Shown here: positions 32,157 to 43,600 of the stretch, piece by piece | How positions within the stretch are numbered: position 1 is the first letter of the stretch | Layout of the letters: every line of letters starts with the position of its first letter | NCBI GenBank assembly: GCA_945859605.1 | Contig: OX243814.1 | Location: forward strand, 35,977,452-36,041,451 | DNA length: 64,000 bases | Reading direction: 5' to 3' | From: Lumbricus rubellus | Lineage: Eukaryota; Annelida; Clitellata; Crassiclitellata; Lumbricidae | Made by a program: the position numbers and the translations under genes | The notes under the pieces: model-generated | What the model was told of the DNA's origin: nothing | The model's input: the letters and a program-made list of their open reading frames with translations, nothing else | Databases searched by the model: none

Positions 32157-34686
32157 TGCGAAAATGCCTTATAAAAATGATTTAAGGCATGCGCTGCTTT
32201 ATTAGTTTCCTAGATTTCTTAAGACTCAAATGTCACTGTTCTAGCTGCTACTGTTTAGATGCATTTGCACTTGGACGACTAAAGGTTGACTATGTAGATT
32301 TAGGCTACTCTAACTTTTAGGCTTGGCTTTCTTTGCTATTATAATCTTATATAGCTCGATCATCTGAAGACTGCACTGATCAAAGTGAGTTCGACAAACC
32401 TAATTTACTGATCAAGATGCAGTTTCTGTTTCTGTAGAAATAGTTTAGTTGCTTATTGGACAGGCGAACTGAACTGCAGTAGGCCTAACTGTTGCTTAAA
32501 TGAGCTATGATAATTATTTCGAAATATGCACTAAGATTAATTTTTGTTACATCATATGTATGTTTATTCGCAATTACTGTTTTGATCATAATCTAAGAAT
32601 CAGTTCGGAGCTCGTTTCACGAGATAGCCTTTAAACTCTTCGCTTGGAACAAGAAATGGATAATGCATTCTTCAAAATGGGTTTATTATTGCAGTCCATG
32701 TAGGCCCTATTTAAATCAGTCAACTGAAATACAGACAATAATTGAACTCGCTCACTTTTCTTGGAATCGCACTGATCTCCTCGGTTTTTGCCTCTAAATT
32801 ACCAGATTACCTTCCTTGCCTTGAACTTTCCTCGACACGAGGGTTGGTCTCATTTTGGACAATAATCTTCTCCGTCCTCTTCTGTCTTCAGTTGCTCTCA
32901 ACAATTTCTCTGTTGATCCAAGAAAAGGCTCGGAAATACCAGAGTGTCGGTTTACCAAAAATTTCAATTTGTTTTTACCCAAGTTTAAGGTCAACGCCAC
33001 TATTTTCAGCTTTTCATTCACTTTAAAACCAGAGTTATTAGCGTTTTAAGAAGATTTTATCAGCAACGCTGCCGCATTAGTAAAGAGTCGACAGTCCGCA
33101 TGACGTCATTCTCGCAAAATTATAATTTTCGTAACAATCCGGTTGACAAACCGAAACCGGTTACAGTTTACAATTACGCAGTTAAAACAATAATTGTCAC
33201 AAGAAAGCAGATCACAGAATTCTCAACTATACTAACAGAACAGACAGCCAGAATAATATGTATTAACCAAGTTATTAATAGGCACAGAGAAAGGAGAATG
33301 TGGATGTGTGTGAGTGTGTTTTTGCCCAGAAATATACGAAAACAGTTTCGCAGCTATTGACCACCAGAACAACCAAGTGGAGGGTTTGTGAACGAGGTGG
33401 GGAGAAGACAGAGGGAATGGAGGGGAGGGAGATATTTTGTGGAAGGGGTTTGGGGAAGTGGAGGGGAGAGGAGGACGGGGAAGAGGGGTTTGTGCAAAGG
33501 AAGGAGGTGGAGGTGGAGGGGAAGGGGAGGAGAAGGGGGAGAATGAGCGGGAAGGATAGGGGAGGGGAAGTTGGAAGTGGGAAGAGAAACCTAAAATTGC
33601 CGGGAAACGCCGGGTACACCAGATGGTTACAACTATAGATAGCCTATACATCTTGAAAGATCATCTTGTCGAAGTATATACCTACGTCGTGCAACTCCTT
33701 ACAACACTCTGCGGCAGAACTACTGAGCAGTTTGGATTTCGCTTTTAGAAAAGAAATAAGGACGATTGGAAAGACCTTCTGATGAAGGCATCCATTCGAT
33801 GATAAAAAAGTAGTCGTTAACTTCTCCTTCTACTGAGCATCTCACTTCAATGTTGATCCGCCGAAAAAAAAGATAGCTACACCGATCACAATCATCACGG
33901 GCTGTGTATAGCCTATAAATTGCCCTTGTAGACACTGATTTTACTAATTTACACAAAAAACTACCGATAACTCATTCATTCATTCCGGATAATTATCTAG
34001 CGCCTCTTCGACAAGCCTACTCAGAGTCGCTCCCAGCTCAGCCACTGTTAAAGAGAAAAAACTCCCTCGTTCATCACAAATTGAACTTTCTTTACACGAG
34101 CAAAACGTTTGTGCTTCCTGGTTAGCAGAGAATCTTTAGGGATAGGCTAAAGTTCAAATCACCTTGCTAGGATTTCAGCATGGATTTATCTTGAAACCTT
34201 TGATTCATTTATTGTATCATTCCAATAGCTGTATTGACTGAGTTATTGTTATCTAATGGTGCTGATGCTTCTCAACGATTGGTAACAATGAAGGGTTTAG
34301 ACTACCTGCCTACCTAAGCGCTTGCAGCTATGCTTTGAGGGGACTAAAAAGCAATAATCGTTGGTCAGACGATTTCAACTGCATGGACGGGCCAACACAA
34401 GCAAAAACCAATTCCTCGTTCGCTACGAACCTGGTGACGTTGTCGTTTGGCGTGATTGTTTTTAAGCACATTATATTGAATCAAAGGATATGTAGACCGT
34501 TTGTTCTCATTGTATGCTACATGGGATAGAATCAGCACCAGCTGAATGAATGTATGCCTTACCAATAATGCAACGCTTGACTACTGTAACAAATAAGGCC
34601 TATAAATGCTGATTATATTTGACAGTCGCCAGTGCTTTGTACTTTGTTGCTGCTTTGTTGTGCGTTGTTTTGATGTATGCGGCTAG
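32157..34686. repeat. Spacer between copies 2 and 3, duplicated at 56018-61104
   Basis: Long stretches (for example 32870-33360, 33640-34130 and 34300-34560) reappear nearly unchanged at 56930-58920, 59300-59770 and 59980-60930. The spacer therefore duplicated with the gene. It contains a G-rich purine tract. Small ORFs here are not supported as genes. Confidence 0.75.
33380..33590. repeat. G-rich polypurine tract
   Basis: Long GGGGAGAGG/GGAAGGGG run on the + strand, mirrored by a longer version at about 58930-59260 in the next spacer. Confidence 0.8.
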
Positions 34687-37600
34687 AATAGATAACGGAT
34701 GGGGCTCCAAGGCAACAGTTACCATGGACTCTCCACACCATCCAACAACGCCATTCGTCGGTAGATACGGTAGCAGTCGGCATTTGAGCTTGTTGAATGA
34801 ACGGTCAACGAAATTGAACAACTTGTCTACGATGACTTTCAGGCGGCTTTATCTCGTTCTGCTTAGCATAAGTAAGTACTAGAATATACTTGAACAACAT
34901 AGGCAGTATGAACATGTGAGTGAGTAAGCTAGGCTATAGGCTAATCGACTGGAAAACAAATTTGAACTTTTTTCTTGCTACTGGAAAAACGTATGCTGTT
35001 TCTTATAGAATGTGGCCTGCTGAATGCAGTGTTGTTGTTGTTTTTCTTGTAGCACGTCAGGTTTTTGAGAAAACCGAAATATTTAGTTTTTGCATACAAT
35101 TGCAATGAACACCCTTTTAAATTATAATTGTAATTATGGACATTTCAAAACAATGGCCATTTCAAAACAAAACTGTCACTGATTATGTTATTATTAATGT
35201 CAAGAGAGTCTCTGATCAGGATATTTAGTGTTAGACCAAAAATAAGTAATTATATTTTCACAAAATACATGTTTATGAACACTGATGTTTCTCGAATCTC
35301 CACTTGTAATTAATTAAATTAAGCAAATTATTCAGAAATGCTTCACTTAAAACAATTAGAGTAACTTCAAATTTTGATAAGGGCATAAATTTTTAATTAT
35401 ACGCATCTTTCAAAAAGGGGATAGAATGGCTTATCCCCCCATATAGTATAGACCGGTTAAGTCCATTCGGGGAGGGGATAGATTAATTCACCCACCCACC
35501 CCGGATAGCTTTCAGGGGGAATACTCCGTTTCGGTCACCGGCAACTAACGTCCTGATACTCTTACGGCAGAATCGTTAGCGCATGCAAGAGGCTGACACC
35601 GTGGTCTTTAGAGCTATTCAGAGCAATCATGAACTTCATGTCCTACGTGATCTCTTCTCACTGCAGTGAGATCCATCCCCAATAAAGACTCTAAGACCTT
35701 TGTCCCAAGAATGCTATTTAAAAATATGTAGGCAGTGCTTAAAGTGTGGAAAAATAAGTGAATGGACGCTCCTTGCCTTTCCAGTCAGTGCTGGCCAATA
35801 AACGGCAGGACGGCGTTCAGATTTTAAAATAAGTGCATGGACGCCGTCCATGACCGTCCCGGCACACTTTAAGCCCTGCATGTAGGCCTACTAACAAATT
35901 CAACCATGAGCACTAAGTAACCATACTGTGCATTAATTTAAGTGATTGTACAACTACAGCGTTTTGTCTGCCTTTTATTATTAAAAGAACATGCGTGTAT
36001 TAATATTGTAGATAGCTTCACCGAATTCGGGAACGCAGATTCAGGTAAAGCCATCTGTCACCCTTCTAGTCACAAGCATTCTACTGAACACAGTATATGA
36101 ATTTATATAGTGCCCCTCACAGTGCACACCAATCAGAGGCGCTCTCAGTGCGTTAGACAAAGAGAGGAAAGAAGTGACTTGAGACAACGAAAAGGGCAAA
36201 AGTAGCAGAGCTCTGTTTTATTTAACCCATTAGTGCCTGATTTTTCAAAATCATGTTTATTCACTTTTAAATTGTTGCATAGGCCTATGCAGAAAAAGCA
36301 TAGGAAAAAAATATTACTTTTATTATTGCTAGCATAATATGTGATTTTGAGCTGTTTTTGTAAGCGTCCCATATATGGGACGCTAGGCACGAGAGGGTAC
36401 CTGAACTAATAGACATGTTGTCACTGCCACAGCTCGTACAGCAGGTTCAAATGAAACTAAAATCAGTTTATATCAAGGAAGATGGTCATTATCTACAAAC
36501 ATCTAAAGTAAACAGTCAACATAAATTAGGAATAATAAGAAAAATAAAGGAAAAATTTATAAATTACTACAAAATGCCAAAATATGCCGATCATAGTTTG
36601 GTAGTGCATGGCGCCTACAGTTTTCAAACTCTTTAGACAGCAAAACAGACTGTCGACACTTTTATTTGACTAGCCAAAGGGTCTATTCAGTTAGTACTTA
36701 TAGTATAAGTAATAACAAAACCTGCGATAGCAGTGCCTAATATTACTGAACATAGTTATCGAGTGTCTCATTACAACATTCAACGTTATATGTTTTCTGT
36801 TGGATTTCATGAAATTGGTCAAACAGTAAAATGTGCAGGCCAATGTTGCACTTCTTGCAATGATTATGAACTTGAAACTACAAACTGAGCAACATAATTA
36901 TCTGCATTTCAATTTTTTCTATGTATTGTTTGCCATCCATTAGTGCTTGTTGGCTCAGTGACTTTTTATTTCCAAAAAAGTTGCTGAGCTTTCTAGAGAG
37001 TATCTTTTGCCACAAGCCTACACTTTGCAGACACTGTGCTAGAATTCCATGCAGCTGATGGCTGACGATTCATTGATTCAGAAAATCAACAGATCAACCA
37101 GGTTTTCTGGATGGCGACATTTACTTGGTAGGCTAAGATAGGTCAACACCACTTGTGCGAATGGATTGAGATGTGGTAAAAGCACTGCATCATCAAGAAA
37201 GTTGTTGGCATTTATTCGGTATTAGCATACTGGTCCACATGGATGTCATGTGCTGGCATAAAGCTGTTTGGCATGTTGTTGGGTGAACCCATTTTCTTTA
37301 TGATTTGCTGCCTTTGTTATATTTGTTCTGTATCGATGCAACGTTCATGATCAATTGGTCATTTAGTCGCAATGGTGGGTTAAGTTGAGTTGTTGTTCAA
37401 TGAAATCAATGCTACACAGTATTTGTCAATGTGAAATAACACATGTGATATCAGGGATTTCATAAAGACACTGATGCATTGAAAAGTATATGCCGTGAAG
37501 TCTGTCATAGCACCCGCTGATGAAATCCCGACTGTTACACTAGTGTTACAGTAGGTCTACCATCTGTGGTTCAGCAGCTGAACGGTGATGTCCCTGGCAC

Positions 37601-40600
37601 AGTATATAATTTGGACATTCTTCACCTGGAGTCATATAAAGTGAAAACTTGGCTGAATCTGACTCTTTGGCACCAATGCAAGTCAATGTCTCTGCTGCAG
37701 AACCAACCAGCTGTAGTCAAATAGTGAGAATCCCTGAAAATCCCGTTGTAGTATGTTATTCATCACATCCATCAGTCATGAAGTGTTCTTATCCCCCTTG
37801 TCACAGTGTACTACTGCCTTAGCTCCCAGTTGTCGATGAGTATGGCATGATTGTATCTTCAGCCATGCTGTCATTATCCTCACCACTACAGTTTGAATCA
37901 CACCGCGACAAGATGAATGTATCTATATGTGTGAAATCGTCATCTTCTAGCATAGCACTTGGGGAACAGAAAATACTTTATGGCTTGGCATGTTACATTT
38001 AGCCATAGCTAAACCAAAATTATACACATAGACCTATGTATTTGGAAATCAAAGCAAACTGTCCAATAATGGGAAAAAATCGCCATGCAAACTCCACTAT
38101 AAAACTAAACATTGCATTGACCAACATGTCTAATCGGGCCATATTTAGCCAATTTTAAAAATAAAAAAATTATTTAGAGCTCTAAATTGGACAAGTACAG
38201 TTAAAGGCAACTTAAATTGATCACAGGTACATAAATCATGACTAAAAAGTAATGCGTGAAATTGTGTCAGCCTGAAAATGCATTGCACAAAACGCCCTAC
38301 CCTCTCGTGCCTAGCGTCCCATATATGGGACGGTGCTTCAAGCAGTAATAAAATTGTCAAAATAACTGTTTAAATTACACAAAGTTATTTAAACAGTTCC
38401 ATAACATATTATTCTTCGCGTTTATCATCATAAACTTGCAAATTTAAAGATTATGTATGAATAAATTATGACTTTATACGAGATAATTTGATAACAAGCA
38501 ATTTTCGACTGTTGCTATAAGCAAACCCCACCAGCACGCTAAAAGCTGCTTATTTAACTCCAATAGTGGATTATAAATGTTGCCTAGAGTCTGACGAACA
38601 ATTTGATATAAAATACTTGTGGAATTATTATAAATTTGAATTTTTACCAAATTCTAAACTGCCCGTCCCATATATGGGACGCTAGGCACAAATGGGTTAA
38701 GCCTACCGTTGGTTCTAGGCAGATCCCAACATCTGGTATCAGTTTCCCAGACTATAAGATAAAGGTAGGTAGGCCTACGCATTGGTCCTATTTTTGAAAG
38801 TCGCTCCATTTTTTAAAAGTAAATAATCATAAGTGCATTGATGCTAACAACAGTAAAACCCGAATTTAAAAAAACGAAATAAAACGCCGTCTTTCCACAA
38901 AAATAAACAAGCGTATAAACGACAAAATAGGAGAATAAACACAGATTTACTTTTTTCTTGTAGCCATATTTAATTTTAATCCCTTTAGCGGCCGATTGGC
39001 ACATAATCAAAAACTTTCCTGTAGGCCTATTTTACCAGTTGTTCGTGTGTAGGGCCAGCGTTTAGTTTCGGCAGTGGTTAGTTGTCTTTATCTCAAGTTG
39101 TCATATTGTAAAGCAGAGTGGTGACCCGTCATAATAGCCCCGTCAAAACAGCCCCGTCAAAACAGCCCCGTCAAAATCGCCCAGCGACAAAATAGCCCCG
39201 TCATAATCGCCCAAGGACAAAACAGCCCAGAAAAATTCAGTTCCCGACAAAATAGCCCCGTCAAAATAGCCCCGTCAAAATAGCCCCGTCAAAATAGCCC
39301 CGTCAAAATAGCCCCGTTAAAACAGCCCGTGTAAACAGTTCCGCGAAAACAGTCCAGTCATAGACGACACGGACAACTATTTCAGATATATAAAAATATT
39401 CATCCAGCTTCCATTTCTTGAGCTATTTATCATTCATCAACCTTCTATCTAAGATCTATAAAACCTTCATCCAGCTACCATTAAATTTCTGAAGCGTTTT
39501 ATCTGGATCAATTTTTAAAAAGTTGAGTCTATCTAATTATTAATCGGAGCTGAATGAAGGTTTTATAGATCTTAAATAGAAGCTGGGTGAATGATAAAAC
39601 GCTAAAGAAATGGAAGCGGGATGAAGGTATTTATATTTTAAATCGAAGCTGGATGGATGATCAAACGCTTGAAAAATCGAAGCTGGACGAAGGTTTTATA
39701 GATCTTAAATAGAAGCTGGATGAATGATAAAACGCTTAAGAAATGGAAGCGGGAAGAAGGTATTCAGGCTATATTTTAAATAGAAACTGGACGGATGATC
39801 GAACGCTTGAGAAATCGAAGCTGAATGAAGATTTTATAGATCTTAAATAGAAGCTGGATGCATGATAAAACGCTTGAGAAATGGAAGTGGGATGAAGGTA
39901 TTTATATATTAAATAGAAACTGGATGGATGATAAAACGCTTGAGAAATCGAAGCTGGATGAAGATTTTACAGATCTTAAATAGAAGCTGAATGAATGGTA
40001 AAACGCTTAAGAAATGGAAGCGGGATGAAGGTATTTATATTTCAAATAAAAGCTGCATGGATGATCAAACGCTTGAGAAATCGAAGCTGGAAGAGTTTTA
40101 TAGATCTGAAATACAGGCTAGATTGACGATTTTAAATAGAAGCTGGATGTATGATAAAACGCGAAGTTCGTTTACTAACGCGATCATTTCCGGAAGTCAT
40201 CTTAAACTTTAGACTACAAACACTATTTTCATCAATTCGGCGAAAGGACTGCTTCCTTAAAAAGACGTTAATTTCGTCGGTCTATTTTTTCACGAAAATC
40301 GTGTTATTCCGCGACTTTGTCGGTTCCCGACAAAATAGCCCCGGGCTGTTCTGACGGGGCTATTTTGACGGGGCTGTTTTGTCGCTGGGCGATTTTGACG
40401 GGGCTGTTTTGTCGTTGGGCGATTATGACGGGGCTGTTTTGACGGGGCTGTTTTGACCGGGCTATTATGACGGGGTGCCAAAGCAGAGTATATAGTAGGC
40501 CTACCAACTACTTCTTTCCAGACTCACCAAAAGCTTCAGTGTCTCTGCTCTCTGGTACAGACTTAAACTGGTTCGCGTCTTACCTGCGCGACCGGAATCA

Positions 40601-43600
40601 GCAGGTAGGCATCGGTACCGCTCGGTCTGAACACACTGCTTGTATTGCTGGAGTGCCACATGAATCTGTCCTTGGCCCCCTATTATTCACCGTCTTTACC
40701 TCCCGAGTAATTTATTAGTCGCATAGCTAATCACTTTGGAGTAGGCTATAATTACAGCAGTATGCGGGCGATACTCAGCTCCATATTGCTCTGTCAAACA
40801 CTTATCATTGTGGTAAACTTAAACGTGAAGAGTGCCTTTCTTTCAGCTTTATATGCCTGGTTCTGATATAATGGTGTGGCTATAGGACTAAACCCAGACT
40901 AGTCTGGGGCAATAATAATAATAATTTTGTTCGGGTAATGCCAGCGCCTGCGTTCTTTCCCTTCACTTTCCAACATCAACCTTGCAGGTTCTGCGGTGCG
41001 AATATCAGGTACTGTCAAAACACTTCGGTCTACCCTGAACAGCATGCTCAGCTGCTCACCTTCCGAGTTCCGACCGCCTGTAACAAACTTTTGTAGATCT
41101 TGCTTTTATCCCTTCAGGGCAATGCGCCACATTAGGTCGGCTCTGGCTAAGAATATGTGGATGACTTTAGCCTGTGTTCTTGTCTCCTCTCGCCTTGATT
41201 ATGCTTATGCTATTTCGATTGTTTCGGGAATTTCAGACTTTGAGTTCCATAGGCTGCAACGCATCGAAAACTCCTTAGCTTTGATTGTGTTACTCGATCC
41301 ACTACGCTCAAGTTCTTCAGAGTTACTTCATCAGCTGCCTTATCTTCCTATCGAGTTCAGGATAAAATTTAAATTGGCATGTTTGACCTACAAATCCCTC
41401 ACCACCAGCACACCTACCTACCTCCAGTCACTGCTAACTCCTTGCATTTCTTCTCGTTTCCTGCGATCAAGTTTTTTTTAAAGCTGAGTCTCGTTGCATA
41501 ACTGTTATAGGCTCGCGTGCATTCCATATCTCTGTTCCCAAAGAATTGAATCTGCTGGGGCCTACCACTTTCTTTTCGCAGCTCAGATTCACCCCATACC
41601 TTAAAAAACCGGCTCAAAAACTCACTATTTCTCATTGGCTGCATTTTGGATATCTAACTGCACCTTCCTCTGGTGACTGACTATCCGCGTCTCAGATTCA
41701 CATTTTCGGAGTGACCTTGTGCGCGTAAGAAATTTATGCAACAGTTATAATGATACAACGTTCAACCTGTCAGGGCCTATTTTAAAGAATTTTTCACCAA
41801 GCACGTCCCCCCCCCCTAAGAAAAAATTGTGAAATTGCAAATGCCTGTTTATTAATAACTAAATGCTTTAGCACATCTATCACACTTGTAAGGTCTTTCT
41901 CCAGTATGAGTTTGATTATGCGTTTCTAGCTTATATTAATAAGTAAATGGTTTAGCACATCTATCACACTTGTAAGGTCTCTCTCCAGTATGAGTTAGAT
42001 TATGAAAATTTTCAAATTAGCTGAGAACTTGAAATGAGTCAAACGACATGATAATTTGATATTGAATTTGATAACATTCCAATTTTTGCATGAACCAAAT
42101 AGTTTCTTATACTATTCTAACACTGTCATTATAATTATTAGTTACGAAATGGACGACACATGTCTTAACGGTATCATTGATCATGGGTCAAGTCTTCAAG
42201 ACAAAGGCAAAGTTTATAGCTATTAGCTAAGCTAACAGACTAACAGTTACTGGCGCCGTCTTGCGGCTGGTCAGTTTGAGTCGCAGTCAGATAATTAAAA
42301 CACGTCCTTGAACCATTCCTGGGATTTGGCCTTCACAGTTGGTCGCGAACGTCGGTTACAAGCTTGAAACCATGCTCGCAGTGCTGGGCGTACATCAAAT
42401 TTTGATGTAACCGGCATATTCATTCGGACATGTAAATGTGCATCAACTGTCTCTGCATTGAGGCTGCTTCTATCATCATCCTTCATGAGATTGTATGCAC
42501 TAACAAGTCTCTCCACGTCACATGAATGAGGCTTTGCTGCGAGTAGTCTGGCGACAGCTACAGAAACAGAACGCCAGTCTGCATTAGTCAGACTGATCTT
42601 AAGGAAATCCTGCAATGTGCTTGTGTTGGACATCTGCGCTTTCTTTGCAGCGTTCACCAGCTCTCCGTAGCTACTGTAGAAGTCACGCTTCGCAAAGTCT
42701 GATGCGAAGCCAGTGTACACCCGTTCAATGTCTTCATCAGATGCATTGCCGTTCAGAAGCATTGGTGGAGAAAGCGCCTGAAACTCCAGTGCATAGCGAA
42801 GATCACTGGCACCTTTGTCAGTTCCGAGTCGACTGGTCAGAAAGTTGCACAGCGAACAAATAATCTCAGTCTTGATGGCATACACATCGCGACCGCAACT
42901 GCTAACGAGAGAGTGCTCTCTCTTACAGTGCCTTAATTGGACGACTGTGAGCTTAACAGTGTCGTAACTCTTGATAACTTCATCGGCTTGTTCCTCATTC
43001 CCTGTAATTGTTACTTTCTCCTCATATCCACCTGGGTGCGGACGCTGTAATAATTTCCTTAGGTCCTCCACACATTTATCACGATCACTTTCGACGTCAA
43101 ACAGAGTCACTTGGTTGCCCTGCAACTTCTTCTGAAATCTAGAGTAGATGTACAGCGCGTCACACAAGATCGCTGCAATGTGAACAGTGTCAGCATTAAT
43201 CCACTTCTTCAGCATGCCATATTCTTCAGCGTCTTTCAGGGAGAAAGTCTGCAGATGTCGCATCATCGGTCTGTAGTTGTCCAGAATGGATGACAGAAGA
43301 CTGTTAGAATATTGTGTGAATCTTATGTCGATTACTGATGGATACTGTCTGACTGTGACGCCAAGTTCTTCCGCATGCTTCTTGAATTCCTTTGTTCTAC
43401 ATGCTGAACTGTTATAGAAACGCGTAACTGCTTTACAGTCATCTATAACACGCCGTGCTTCAGGAACACCTGTAGTCATGTCTTTGAACACTAACTGAGA
43501 ACGGTGAACACTGCACCATATTTTGAGGAGAGGGCTAGGGCCCTTACATGGACTTGACGTGTCCTTAGTGGTGTTGTCTTTGCGTTCTTGCTCGAGCAGT

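Noticed and set aside
33232..33651. Pro/Ser/Phe-rich minus-strand ORFs, also at 58880-59275
   Set aside because: Translation of a polypurine tract; lengths and frames differ between the two paralogous spacers.
34619..34686. Signal-peptide-like TTG-started frame upstream of the copy 3 N-terminal exon
   Set aside because: No ATG, an upstream stop in frame, and the homologous position in copy 4 carries TAG; more likely the pyrimidine tract of the intron.
37000..37900. Decayed piggyBac transposase inside the TTAA-flanked element
   Set aside because: I could not find the aspartate motifs or a consistent frame, so I do not annotate a gene.
39120..39340. CRISPR-like regular short repeats
   Set aside because: Units are adjacent without unique spacers, mirrored at the other end, flanked by a target duplication, and the genome is eukaryotic.
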